NCBI GenBank assembly: GCA_036274635.1
Contig: DASUFI010000174.1
Location: 1-18,715 of the forward strand
DNA from: DASUFI01 sp036274635
GTDB taxonomy: Bacteria; Planctomycetota; B15-G4
Length of the DNA: 18,715 nt
Direction: 5' to 3'
A model generated the notes under the pieces. That model did no database searches and had not been told where the DNA came from. It saw only the letters and a list, made by a program, of their open reading frames with translations. This document shows positions 1-7,028 of the stretch, one piece after another. Both the position numbers and the translations under genes were made by a program. Numbering within the stretch: position 1 is the stretch's first letter; each line of letters opens with the position of its first letter.

Positions 1-19
1 GGGCCGGCAACGAAGAGCC

Positions 20-45
20 GGCGCGAAGGACGCTCCTTCCGCGCC
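20..45. terminator. Strong stem-loop upstream of the tRNA gene, possible terminator of an upstream unit
   Basis: An 11-bp stem pairs 20-30 with 34-45 around a 3-nt loop (31-33), with one bulged C at 39. A second, mutually exclusive pairing uses the two GCCGGC copies at 3-8 and 17-22. No T-run follows on either strand, so a classical intrinsic terminator is not proven. It could be the end of a transcript entering from the left of the window. I see no coding gene in 1-147. Confidence 0.35.
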
Positions 46-75
46 GAATGACTTCTTCGACGGGCTCCTTGCCCC

Positions 76-104
76 TTGCACGGGCCGCGGCGCCTTCCTA
101 CGTT
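76..104 (+). promoter_or_regulatory. Possible sigma70-type promoter for the tRNA-Ala gene
   Basis: TTGCAC at 76-81 and TACGTT at 99-104 are separated by exactly 17 nt and stand out as the least GC-rich hexamers of this stretch. Each matches the E. coli consensus at only three of six positions. Transcription would begin near 111, giving a leader of about 37 nt before the mature tRNA at 148. The spacing and position support the call; the weak hexamers argue for caution. Confidence 0.35.
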
Positions 105-147
105 CACCCGCTCGTCTGCAGCCCGCGAGATGGGCCGAACGCGCGAC

Positions 148-223
148 GGGCGGTTAGCTCAGTTGGTAGAGCGCCTGGATGGCATCCAGGAGGTCAGGGG
201 TTCGACCCCCCTACCGTCCACCA
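148..223 (+). tRNA. tRNA-Ala, anticodon GGC
   Basis: A complete 76-nt cloverleaf is present. The acceptor stem GGGCGGT (148-154) pairs with ACCGTCC (213-219), including the G3-U70 wobble that is the classic alanine identity element. The anticodon arm is CCTGG / ATGGCAT / CCAGG, which puts GGC at 181-183. The T arm is AGGGG / TTCGACC / CCCCT. The discriminator is A220 and the CCA end (221-223) is encoded. The neighbouring minus-strand gene ends at 230, six bases beyond the CCA, so the two genes converge without room for a separate terminator. No integrase or repeated tRNA 3' end is seen, so there is no sign that this tRNA served as an attachment site. Confidence 0.97.
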
Positions 224-229
224 CGCGCT

Positions 230-1849
230 TCAGTCCGCACGCTGCAGGACGGTGATGCGCGGCTGCACGGCGATGGCCCTCTCGGTCCACTGCCAGCGGG
301 CGGGGGCCTCGCCCAGCACGTCGCGCACCGTGTAGAGGCCGCCCACGGAATCGCCACGCTGCGCCGGCGCTTCCTCGGCGCGCGGCGCGCCGGACGGCCG
401 CTCGGTGTCGAAGCTCATCACCAGCACCCACTCCGGCCGGGCCTCGGCCGGCATCCCGCGCAGCGCGCCGAGCGCCCCGCCCACCTCGCCCAGGCCGCGC
501 GCCTCCAGCTGCCAGAGCGCCGGATCCAGCGCCGGCCCGTGCTCGCGCTCGTCGGCAAAGAGCAGCACGCGCCCGCCCTGGGGCGCGGCGGCCTCGAGCA
601 GGCCCGGCACGGCGAGGCGCGGATCGCCCGCCGGATCGGGGCCGGGCCTTGGCAGCAGGCGCGTCGCGAGCAGCGCCGCCAGCATGACCGTGTAGGCCGC
701 GGGCAGCAGGCGCGGGCGGCGCTCGCGCGCGTCCGCGCCACGCTCGATGAAGCGCGCGCCGGCCGCCCCGATCCACGCCAGCACCAGCGCCTGCGTGACG
801 AGCAGGAAGCGGGCGTAGACGAAGCCGATCGGCAGCACGAAGAGCGCGACGGGCGACAGCGCCGCCGCGATGATCAGAAGCCCCGCACGCCTGCCTCCGG
901 CCGGCCAGCCCGCGAGCGGCAGCGCGACCGCCAGCAGCAGGATGGTCGTGACGCCCCGACCTTCCAGCAGCAGCCAGCCCGCGTAGCCCAGCAGCCGGCC
1001 CCACCCGGCGAGATCGGCGTGGTCCAGCCGGTCCACGCCCTCGACGCCGCCGACCGTGAGGTAGCGCACGTGCTCCCACCACGTCATCGGCGCGGTCAGA
1101 GCGCCCGAGGCCGCGGCATACACGGCGGCGGCGCCGACGGCCGCCCGCAGCAGGGCGCGCCGCCCGCCCAGCCAGGCCGCGCCGGCCAGCACCACCGGGA
1201 CGAGCACCACGTGCGGATCCTTGAGCGCCACGGCCAGAGCCAGCGCCGCACCCGCCGCCGCCCAACGCGATTGCAGCAGCAGGAGCAGGGCTGCCAACGC
1301 CGGCACCAGCGCGAGCGCATCGACGTTGGCCGTGCCGGCGTAGACACGCGTGGCGCCGCTGGCCGCGAAGGCGCAGGCAGCCAGCAGGGGGCCGGCGAGG
1401 GCCAGCACGCCGGCGGTGCCGGGTGAGCCGGCGAGGCGCTGCGACAGCAGGAACACCAGCGCCGCCGCCGCGCCCATCGCCAGCCGCGACAGCCAGCGCT
1501 CGCGCTCCAGCGCGCCCTGCACTTCGTCGCGCACCGACCAGAGCTGGACGCGCCGCACCTCGGGAGGCGACGTGACGATGCTCGTGGCCTGCGCCGACAG
1601 CCCCTTCACCTCCCCCGCCGCCGCGGCGAGCCCGAACACGAAGGAGCCCAGCGGCGGATACTTGTCCAGGAAGCCGACGCCCGGCGCGAAGGCGTCGTGC
1701 AGGGCGACGAGCGCGCGCGCGGGGTGCACGCCGTCCACCTCGGGCATGATCGGGCGCAGGTCGGGCTGGCGCGCGGCCAGCGCGACGGCCAGCGCCGCAC
1801 TCAGCAGGACGCCGACGAGCGTGGCGCGGGCGCTGGACACGTCGAGCAT
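230..1849 (-). CDS. Polytopic membrane protein, GT-C type glycosyltransferase (PMT/ArnT-like)
   Basis: A protein of 539 residues with a hydrophobic N-terminal helix (about 10-26) and roughly ten further membrane segments up to about residue 390, followed by a soluble tail of about 140 residues. The first extracytoplasmic loop carries acidic residues in PEVDG (36-40) and a DKYPP motif (62-66). Both resemble the D/E and K-P-P signatures of GT-C enzymes such as ArnT and protein mannosyltransferases, which transfer sugars from polyprenyl-phosphate donors at the membrane. Donor and acceptor cannot be told. The start is uncertain: ATG at 1849 is preferred because the hydrophobic helix follows directly, but an in-frame TTG at 1876 would add nine residues, and neither has a clear ribosome binding site. 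The gene stands alone, divergent from the pseudopilin cluster. Confidence 0.7.
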   Translation of the reverse strand: MLDVSSARATLVGVLLSAALAVALAARQPDLRPIMPEVDGVHPARALVALHDAFAPGVGFLDKYPPLGSFVFGLAAAAGEVKGLSAQATSIVTSPPEVRRVQLWSVRDEVQGALERERWLSRLAMGAAAALVFLLSQRLAGSPGTAGVLALAGPLLAACAFAASGATRVYAGTANVDALALVPALAALLLLLQSRWAAAGAALALAVALKDPHVVLVPVVLAGAAWLGGRRALLRAAVGAAAVYAAASGALTAPMTWWEHVRYLTVGGVEGVDRLDHADLAGWGRLLGYAGWLLLEGRGVTTILLLAVALPLAGWPAGGRRAGLLIIAAALSPVALFVLPIGFVYARFLLVTQALVLAWIGAAGARFIERGADARERRPRLLPAAYTVMLAALLATRLLPRPGPDPAGDPRLAVPGLLEAAAPQGGRVLLFADEREHGPALDPALWQLEARGLGEVGGALGALRGMPAEARPEWVLVMSFDTERPSGAPRAEEAPAQRGDSVGGLYTVRDVLGEAPARWQWTERAIAVQPRITVLQRAD

Positions 1850-1932
1850 CGTGGCAAGCCCGCGCGGGCGCCTCAAGCGCGGCGCGACGGCTCAACTCCG
1901 CGGCGCAGCCTGCCGATGACGGTCCCGCATAC

Positions 1933-1954
1933 CGTGCCGGTCCGGAGCGGCACG
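1933..1954 (+). promoter_or_regulatory. Hairpin and ribosome binding site upstream of J-like gene 1
   Basis: CGTGCCG (1933-1939) pairs perfectly with CGGCACG (1948-1954) around an 8-nt loop. Three bases after the stem, GGAG (1958-1961) forms a ribosome binding site eight bases before the TTG at 1970. This decides the start of the next gene. The gap 1850-1969 between the divergent genes should also hold both promoters, but I recognise no convincing -35/-10 pair. Confidence 0.45.
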
Positions 1955-1969
1955 CGCGGAGACGTCCGT

Positions 1970-3088
1970 TTGAGAAGCAGGCAGCACCCACAGGCCGGTT
2001 TCACGCTGGCGGAGATGCTCATCGCGGCCACGCTGGGGGCGCTGCTGCTGACCGCGGCGGCGTCCAGCGCCGGCACGTTCACCGAGGCGGTGGCCCGCAT
2101 CGAGACCGAGTCGGTGGACAGCTACGAGAACGTGCTGGCGCGCATCGATCGCGACGTGCGCTACGCCTGGTGGGTGGACGTGCCCGCGCACGACCGCCTG
2201 CAGGTGGTGGGGCCGGACAACCTCGTGACCGTCTACCACGTGGTGGGCAACGACCTGCTCGTGACGCGGCCCGACGGCTCGTCCGGCTCGATCCTCACGG
2301 GCCTCGACTCGCTGAGCTTCGACAACGACACCATGCAGCGCCTGCGCAGCAACCGCACGACGCAGTTCGTGGCCACCATGGCCAGCGTGCACGCGCCCGC
2401 GTCCGCGCCGACCGGCTATGCAGTGTCCTCGACCACGACCATCGCGCTCTCGTTCATGGGCGGCAGCGACGCCGGCCCGCGCATGGTGGCCGGCGTGGAC
2501 GACCGCTACACCTACTGGCTGCCCACGTCGCTCGACCTGAATCTGGCCCGCGTCGGCAACGGCACGATCACGTTCACGCTCTACCCCGCCTTCGGGCCAG
2601 GCCGCGCCGACCCGCGGCCGGGCGCGGCGGCCATCGCCACCTGGTCCTACAACATCGCGCCGCTGCCCGCGGCCGTGGTGGTCACCACCACCCCGCGCAC
2701 CCTCTACGCGGCTCCGGCGGCGGAGGTCAGCATCCCCATCCCCGCGCTGGCGCAGCAGCTCGAGCCGGGCGTGGCCTACACGCTGCTGGTCAACATCTCC
2801 GCCGGCGCGCAGCTGGTGTGGGCCCAGTACTCCAGCGCCGCGCGCACGGACGAGATGTCCAAGGTCGGCGCGGGCGCCTGGACGGCCCTGCCCTTCACGG
2901 TGGCCTGGACGCTCCGCGCCGAGGCGGGCTGCACCACGACGGAAGAGGCGGACGTGACCACCCAAGTGCGCACCACGCTGCAGAGCAGCGCCGGCGGCAC
3001 CTACGTGGGCTCCGCCTGCGTGTACAGCCAGATCCTGGCCGAAGACCCCTGGCTGGGCGTGGTTCCGGGCGAGCTGCCCTCGGGCTGA
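1970..3088 (+). CDS. Long GspJ/PulJ-like prepilin, copy 1
   Basis: A 372-residue type IV prepilin-like protein. A 10-residue leader ends in QAG, followed by FTLAE with the conserved Glu at +5 and a hydrophobic helix, so prepilin peptidase should cut after Gly10. TTG 1970 is chosen because GGAG lies 8 nt upstream; an ATG at 1916 would give a 28-residue leader instead. After the pilin helix comes a region with YAWWVDVP, then (about 190-320) a beta-rich part ending in LEPGVAYTLLVN that resembles small choice-of-anchor-type beta-sandwich domains. The protein ends EDPWLGVVPGELPSG. It is clearly paralogous to the product of 5851-6978 (YAWWV versus EAWWV, shared tail). GspJ proteins are usually about 200 residues, so both copies are oversized. 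J-type subunits normally sit at the pseudopilus tip; the J assignment rests on size and N-terminus and is tentative. Confidence 0.75.
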   Translation: MRSRQHPQAGFTLAEMLIAATLGALLLTAAASSAGTFTEAVARIETESVDSYENVLARIDRDVRYAWWVDVPAHDRLQVVGPDNLVTVYHVVGNDLLVTRPDGSSGSILTGLDSLSFDNDTMQRLRSNRTTQFVATMASVHAPASAPTGYAVSSTTTIALSFMGGSDAGPRMVAGVDDRYTYWLPTSLDLNLARVGNGTITFTLYPAFGPGRADPRPGAAAIATWSYNIAPLPAAVVVTTTPRTLYAAPAAEVSIPIPALAQQLEPGVAYTLLVNISAGAQLVWAQYSSAARTDEMSKVGAGAWTALPFTVAWTLRAEAGCTTTEEADVTTQVRTTLQSSAGGTYVGSACVYSQILAEDPWLGVVPGELPSG

Positions 3089-3130
3089 TCCGGCGTCCCC
3101 CCACCCCTCGGGAAGGCGGGCTCAAGTGAC

Positions 3131-3189
3131 CGGCGGATAAGGCCGAAAGGCACTCAGTCCGCAGGGTCTCGCGCGTGCGTGACCCGCTG
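3131..3189 (+). promoter_or_regulatory. Structured 5' leader upstream of G-like gene 1
   Basis: Two adjacent stem-loops are predicted. In the first, GCGGA (3133-3137) pairs with TCCGC (3158-3162) and encloses a GCC-GAAA-GGC hairpin (3142-3151) capped by a GNRA tetraloop, with asymmetric internal loops TAAG and ACTCAG. In the second, GGGTC (3164-3168) pairs with GACCC (3181-3185), and inside it CGC (3170-3172) pairs with GCG (3177-3179). The ribosome binding site GGAG (3199-3202) follows. The GNRA-capped arm beside a second hairpin recalls a small riboswitch, but the conserved c-di-GMP-I sequence elements are absent and I recognise no known class. It may also stabilise the mRNA of an abundant subunit. 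Confidence 0.4.
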
Positions 3190-3212
3190 TTTTCATTCGG
3201 AGACCCTACGTC

Positions 3213-3677
3213 ATGTCCAATCCCCGTCGCAACCAGTCGGGCTTCACGCTCGTCGAATTGCTGATCGTCGTGATCATCCTCGGCATCCTGGCCGCGGTCG
3301 TGATCCCGCAGTTCAACACGGCGGCCGCTGAGTCCAAGGAGGCCGCCCTGGCCAGCAACCTGGCGACCATCCGCCAGGCCATCGAGCTCTACAAGGTCCA
3401 GCACAGCGACTCGTTCCCGACCTCTGCCATCATCGACGAGCTGACGAAGCAGACGGACGCGGACGGCACGGTGTCCGCGACCGGCAAGTACGGCCCGTAC
3501 ATCCGCAATGCCTTCCCCAGCGACCCGATCAACTCTATGGCCACGGTGACGACGGGCGCGACGATGCCCGCCGCGGCCGCTGGCGCCGCCGGGTGGGTCT
3601 ACTGCACGGCGAACGGCGAGTTCCGTGCGGACTGCACGGGCACCGGCCCGAGCGGCACGGACTACTTCGACCTGTGA
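3213..3677 (+). CDS. GspG-like major pseudopilin, copy 1
   Basis: A 154-residue prepilin with leader MSNPRRNQSG, cleavage before FTLVE, and a textbook pilin helix LLIVVIILGILAAVVIPQF. GGAG at 3199-3202 lies 10 nt before the ATG. The rest of the N-terminal helix (ESKEAALASNLATIRQAIELY) and the KYGPYIRNAFPSDPI segment match the layout of GspG, the main building block of the type II secretion pseudopilus. Two cysteines near the C-terminus (VYC and RADC) could form a disulfide. The protein ends GTDYFDL, a tail closely repeated in the two other G-like proteins of this cluster. It follows J-like copy 1 after 124 nt that contain a structured leader. It has the best canonical features of the three G-like proteins and is the likely major subunit. 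Confidence 0.88.
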   Translation: MSNPRRNQSGFTLVELLIVVIILGILAAVVIPQFNTAAAESKEAALASNLATIRQAIELYKVQHSDSFPTSAIIDELTKQTDADGTVSATGKYGPYIRNAFPSDPINSMATVTTGATMPAAAAGAAGWVYCTANGEFRADCTGTGPSGTDYFDL

Positions 3678-3684
3678 TCCGGCC

Positions 3685-4218
3685 TTGATCGCGAAGACCG
3701 CGAGGCCTTCTTCGATCTGCGGATCCCGGCCCGGTGGGTGGCTCGTCCCCCACCGGGCCGCGTCCGGTTTCACCTTCATCGAGGTGCTGCTGGGCACGCT
3801 GGTCCTGGGCACGATGCTCGTGACCGCGACCACGGCCCTGACCTCGGCGGCCGTGGCCCAGGACCAGCTCGTGACGGCGCCCGTCACCGCCTACAGCCTG
3901 GCGCGCGAGATCCACAGCCTCGCCCTGGTGCTGCCGCGCGACGCGGGCGACGGCCAGCCCGCCGCCAGCGGCGCGGCCGTGCTGCTGCTCGAGGACCTCG
4001 ACGGCGCGAGCTTCAACCCGCCCATCGCGGCGGACCGGCGCCGCCTGACCTACGACGAAGACTGGACGCAGCAGGTCGCGATCGAGCCCGTCGAGCTGGG
4101 CGACCCCGCCCAGCCCGCCGCCGACGCGACCGCCGCCGGCACGCTGCTGCGCCTGACGGTCACGGTCCTGCAGGGCTCCACCGAGCGCGGCAGCTACGTG
4201 TGGTGGATGAGCCCGTGA
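3685..4218 (+). CDS. GspI/PilV-like minor pseudopilin, start uncertain
   Basis: The mature part begins SG|FTFIEVLLGTLVLGTMLV, a prepilin cleavage site with Glu at +5, so it is a pilin-like protein of about 150 residues after processing. Its size and its place directly before the K/X-like gene suggest the I-type tip subunit. The start is unusual: between 3688 and the cleavage site there is no in-frame ATG, GTG or TTG. The nearest candidates are TTG 3685 (28-residue leader, no clear ribosome binding site) and GTG 3625, which would lie inside the preceding gene. A perfect 11-bp hairpin (3728-3759) sits inside the leader codons. The stop overlaps the next gene's start as GTGA, implying translational coupling. 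No further domain is recognised. Confidence 0.7.
   Translation: MIAKTARPSSICGSRPGGWLVPHRAASGFTFIEVLLGTLVLGTMLVTATTALTSAAVAQDQLVTAPVTAYSLAREIHSLALVLPRDAGDGQPAASGAAVLLLEDLDGASFNPPIAADRRRLTYDEDWTQQVAIEPVELGDPAQPAADATAAGTLLRLTVTVLQGSTERGSYVWWMSP
3728..3759 (+). promoter_or_regulatory. Perfect 11-bp hairpin between G-like 1 and I-like genes
   Basis: GGCCCGGTGGG (3728-3738) pairs without mismatch with CCCACCGGGCC (3749-3759) across a 10-nt loop. It begins 50 nt after the stop of the G-like gene and ends one codon short of the S-G that precedes the pilin cleavage site of the I-like protein. It has no T-run. It could act as an attenuator or as a 3' stabilising structure that lets the major subunit be made in excess over the tip subunits downstream. 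Confidence 0.5.
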
Positions 4219-5162
4219 CCCGCCGTGCACGCGAGTCCGGCCAGGTGCTCCTCGGCGTGCTGCTGCTCGCCGTGCTGGTGAGCACCGTGTGCCTCGGATA
4301 CGCCCGACACGTGGTCATCGCGGCCAGCAACGCCGAGGCGGCGGTGGCGGTGCAGCAGGCCGAGGGCGCCGCCGACAGCGGCCTGGTGTGGGCCAAGCAG
4401 TCGCTGCTGGCGGCGGGCGACCGCACGGTGCGCCTCAACGTGGGCAGCAACGCCCAGGTGGCCGTGAACGTGGTCGACAACGGCAGCACGCTGCGCACGC
4501 TGACCATCCAGAGCAGCGCCAGCGGCGTCACGCAGGCCATGGAGGGCAGCCTCGAGACCTACGCCACCGTGGCCGACGAGCTGCCCCAGCTGACCAGCAG
4601 CGCCCGCAACGCCATCGTGACGCACCCCGCGGTCGTCGACGTGGTCGGCTCGCAGAGCTTCTCGGCCACCACCCTGACCGGCATCATCTACCTGCACAAC
4701 GGCGCGCACCTGACGCTGACCGACTGCATCGTGGCGGGCACCATCGTGAGCCAGCCCGCGCTGGCCGGCAGATGGAGCCCGGCCGATTGCACCACGATCA
4801 GCCTCGGCGGCTCGATCGTGATCGAGTCCGACCCCGCGCTCGCCGGCTGCTCGATCGTGGCGCCCGACGCCGCCGTGATCGGCGACGGCAGCGAGGCCCT
4901 GCAGATCCGCGGCTGCATCGTGTGCGACAGCCTCTCGCTCACCGGCTGGGGCGCGCTGCACGGCCAGATCGCCAGCACCTCCGTCCCCACCCTGAACCGC
5001 AGCATCGACCTGCCCGGCTCCGGTCGCGAGCCGCGCGCCTGGCCCGCGGCGCTGGCGACCGGCTCCGAGCGCATCGGCCGCGTGTCCTTCCCCCGACCGG
5101 TCGCCACGCCCGCGCAGCAGGCCGCCATCCGCACCTTCGTCTTCCCTCCGGACACACCCTGA
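4215..5162 (+). CDS. PilX/GspK-like pseudopilus protein with a beta-solenoid-like C-terminal part
   Basis: A 315-residue protein. GTG 4215 overlaps the preceding TGA (GTGA), with GGATGAG just upstream. The N-terminus TRRARESG|QVLLGVLLLAVLV is a basic stretch, a Gly cleavage point and a single membrane helix without Glu at +5, as in GspK and PilX. An Ala- and Gln-rich helix (EAAVAVQQAEGAADSGLVWAK) follows. From about residue 140 to 265 there are short repeated beta-strand units (TGIIYLHNGAHLTLTDC, GTIV, ISLGGSIVIES, CSIVAP, CIVCDSLSLTG) that read like rungs of a small beta-solenoid or bactofilin-like fold, with five cysteines in the rungs. GspK instead has a large alpha-helical domain, so this is not a plain GspK. 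It probably joins the tip complex with the I-like and J-like proteins. Confidence 0.68.
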   Translation: MTRRARESGQVLLGVLLLAVLVSTVCLGYARHVVIAASNAEAAVAVQQAEGAADSGLVWAKQSLLAAGDRTVRLNVGSNAQVAVNVVDNGSTLRTLTIQSSASGVTQAMEGSLETYATVADELPQLTSSARNAIVTHPAVVDVVGSQSFSATTLTGIIYLHNGAHLTLTDCIVAGTIVSQPALAGRWSPADCTTISLGGSIVIESDPALAGCSIVAPDAAVIGDGSEALQIRGCIVCDSLSLTGWGALHGQIASTSVPTLNRSIDLPGSGREPRAWPAALATGSERIGRVSFPRPVATPAQQAAIRTFVFPPDTP

Positions 5163-5173
5163 ACGGGGGCGGG

Positions 5174-5653
5174 ATGATGGAGAGGAGTCACAGCGGGTTC
5201 ACGCTGATCGAGCTGCTGGTCGTGCTGGCGATCATGGCCATCATGGCGGTGGTCGCCATGCCGGCCGCCGGCGCGAGCTATGACCAGCGCCTCGACCTGG
5301 TGGAGATGCAGATCACCGACGCGATCGGCCGCGCCCAGGCCCTCGCGCGCAGCACGCAGCTGCCCTTCGGCGTGGTCTTCGACGCGAGCGGCGAGCGCTT
5401 CGCCGTGGTCGACTCGACCGGCGCGGCCGTCACCGACCCACTCACGCGCAGCAGCTACATCGTCGGCTTCGACCGGCCCGACCAGCCCAAGGGCATCGAC
5501 GTCTTCAGCGCGGCCTTCGGCGCCAACGGCGCGGCCGCGATCTTCGACGGGCAGGGCCTGCCGGTGAGCGGCGGCACCGTCGTCGTTCGCTGCCACGGCA
5601 GCACGCGCACGTTGACGCTGGACCAGGCGACGGGACAGCTCGCCTCGTCTTAG
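5174..5653 (+). CDS. GspH/FimT-like minor pseudopilin
   Basis: A 159-residue prepilin. The leader MMERSHSG is followed by FTLIELLVVLAIMAIMAVVAMPA, with Glu at +5. Two adjacent ATG codons (5174 and 5177) are possible; a G-rich stretch at 5165-5173 serves as ribosome binding site. The helix continues as VEMQITDAIGRAQALARSTQLPFGVVF, the pattern of FimT/GspH proteins, where a short helix is followed by a beta-sheet domain. The C-terminal VRCHGSTRTLTLDQATGQL fits the typical last strands of that family. It starts 11 nt after the K/X-like gene and should be co-transcribed with it. H-type subunits are minor components in the pseudopilus shaft or tip. Confidence 0.82.
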   Translation: MMERSHSGFTLIELLVVLAIMAIMAVVAMPAAGASYDQRLDLVEMQITDAIGRAQALARSTQLPFGVVFDASGERFAVVDSTGAAVTDPLTRSSYIVGFDRPDQPKGIDVFSAAFGANGAAAIFDGQGLPVSGGTVVVRCHGSTRTLTLDQATGQLASS

Positions 5654-5850
5654 CCGCTCCGGGCCGCCGCGGGTGCCAGCCGTCGCTCTGCTGGTCCCGG
5701 CGGAGCAGATTCCGCATCGCGGGCGTGATTGGGCGTCATGGCGCGCGGGAGTCGGCGGGATGCCTTGCGGGCGGTCAAGGGGCGGGGATCAAGTCGTCCT
5801 TGCCGGGAGTCGATGGTCGGGCCTACTTCCTGCTCGACATCGGTGACACC
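5654..5850 (+). other. 197-nt gap before J-like gene 2, likely promoter or leader
   Basis: No gene is seen here. A stem with one bulged T pairs 5773-5780 with 5798-5804. A weak GGTGA (5842-5846) precedes the ATG at 5851. The gap is long compared with the tight I-K-H part of the cluster, so a second promoter driving J2-G2-G3 is plausible. I tested for sigma54 spacing (GG and GC ten bases apart) and did not find it. Confidence 0.3.
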
Positions 5851-6978
5851 ATGACCGCCTCCATCGCTCCTGTTCGTCGCGCCCGGAGTGGATTCACCCT
5901 GGCGGAGCTGCTGCTGGCCTCGGTGCTCGGGGCCATGCTGCTGACCGCGCTGGCGGTGAGCACCTTCGGCTTCACGCACACGCTGGACTACATGGAGGGC
6001 AAGGCCGGCATCACCGACGACGCCGACCCCGTGCTGCGGCGGATCACCAAGGAGATCCGCGAGGCGTGGTGGGTCGAGCAGCCCAGCGAGACGAAGCTGC
6101 TCGTGGCGGACGCCAACGGCGACGTCACCGAGTACTTCGTCGAGGACGCCAAGCTGTGGGTCAAGCGGCCCAACGGCGACACGGGCTTCATCTACAGCGA
6201 CTTCGCCGACTTCACCATCGAGTCCTCGACCATGCCGCGCAAGCGCGAGGGCCCGCTGGTCGACGAGGACGGCATCTTCTCGCTGGCGAGCGCCAGCGGT
6301 ACGGCCAGCACGCTGGTGGCCAGCGGCGCGTCGGGCGAGGCCATCGCGCTCGCCTTCGTCGCGCCCGCCGTCCCCGGCGACGTGCCCGGCATGGCGGCCG
6401 AGGACGAGCAGGTGCAGTCCGTGCAGACCGCGATCTTCGACGTCCCGCTGAGCTACGTGCACCTCACGGGCACCAACAGCGTCAACTTCCAGATCTACGA
6501 GAGCTGGGCCCCCGGCAAGGCGCGGCCCACCGGCAGCGTGCTCGCCAGCGCCGATGTGAGCGGCAGCTCGCTGCCCGCGGCGGTGGCCTCCGGCGGCAGC
6601 TGGGCGGTGCCCACCACCGTCGTGGCCGTCTCGCTCTCCGAGCCGCTCCAGCCCGGCACCGGCTACACGCTGGTCATCACGCCGCAGGGCAGCAACAAGG
6701 TGGTGGTGAAGCAGGTCGTCGGCGCCCCCGCCTGGGACGAGGACGAGGTGGCCAAGCTGTCCGGCAGCTCGTGGGTCATCCAGGGCTGCAAGGTGCCCTT
6801 CGACGTGAAGGGCCCGTGGACCAAGACCAGCACGCTCAACTACGACGTCGTGAGCCTGGTCACGCTCACGGCCTGGCCCACCAACAACCCGCTGCAGCAG
6901 CGCTCCGCGGCCGTCCTCAGCCAGGCCATGACCGACGACCCGTGGCTGGGCGTCGTGCCGGGCGAGCTCGCGCCCTGA
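5851..6978 (+). CDS. Long GspJ/PulJ-like prepilin, copy 2
   Basis: A 375-residue prepilin. The leader MTASIAPVRRARSG is cut before FTLAELLLASVLGAMLLTALAV. The next region (VLRRITKEIREAWWVEQP, VTEYFVEDAKLWVKRPNGDTGFI) aligns by eye with copy 1 (1970-3088), as does the C-terminal tail DDPWLGVVPGELAP. From about residue 199 to 300 there is a beta-rich segment with GSVLASADVSGSSLP and LQPGTGYTLVI, strongly reminiscent of choice-of-anchor R-type domains found at the ends of exported proteins. A tip-located pseudopilin with such a domain could contact a substrate or partner outside the inner membrane; that is inference. It opens the second J-G module of the cluster, and G-like copy 2 follows after 98 nt. 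Confidence 0.77.
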   Translation: MTASIAPVRRARSGFTLAELLLASVLGAMLLTALAVSTFGFTHTLDYMEGKAGITDDADPVLRRITKEIREAWWVEQPSETKLLVADANGDVTEYFVEDAKLWVKRPNGDTGFIYSDFADFTIESSTMPRKREGPLVDEDGIFSLASASGTASTLVASGASGEAIALAFVAPAVPGDVPGMAAEDEQVQSVQTAIFDVPLSYVHLTGTNSVNFQIYESWAPGKARPTGSVLASADVSGSSLPAAVASGGSWAVPTTVVAVSLSEPLQPGTGYTLVITPQGSNKVVVKQVVGAPAWDEDEVAKLSGSSWVIQGCKVPFDVKGPWTKTSTLNYDVVSLVTLTAWPTNNPLQQRSAAVLSQAMTDDPWLGVVPGELAP

Positions 6979-7028
6979 CCCCTGTGGCTCAAGCCGCGCC
7001 TGCCGTCGAGCCGATGGGAGGGGGCGCA

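Noticed and set aside
148..223. tRNA-Ala as an integration site marking the pseudopilin cluster as a genomic island
   Set aside because: No integrase, no repeated copy of the tRNA 3' end and no change of base composition is visible, and a chromosomal-looking membrane gene lies between the tRNA and the cluster.
1874..1876. TTG 1876 as the start of the GT-C membrane protein
   Set aside because: It adds a short Arg-rich stretch without a ribosome binding site; ATG 1849 puts the hydrophobic helix close to the N-terminus. It stays possible.
1916..1918. ATG 1916 as the start of J-like gene 1
   Set aside because: It would give a 28-residue leader without a GGAG site, whereas TTG 1970 has GGAG at 8 nt and gives a 10-residue leader like those of the G proteins.
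3131..3189. Cyclic di-GMP-I (GEMM) riboswitch upstream of G-like gene 1
   Set aside because: The GNRA-capped arm is suggestive, but the conserved GGCAAACC and GACGCAAAGCC elements of the class are missing.
5740..5780. Sigma54 promoter before J-like gene 2
   Set aside because: GG and GC elements occur near a TTGC, but their spacing is 11 instead of 10 bases and the TGGCAC element is not formed.
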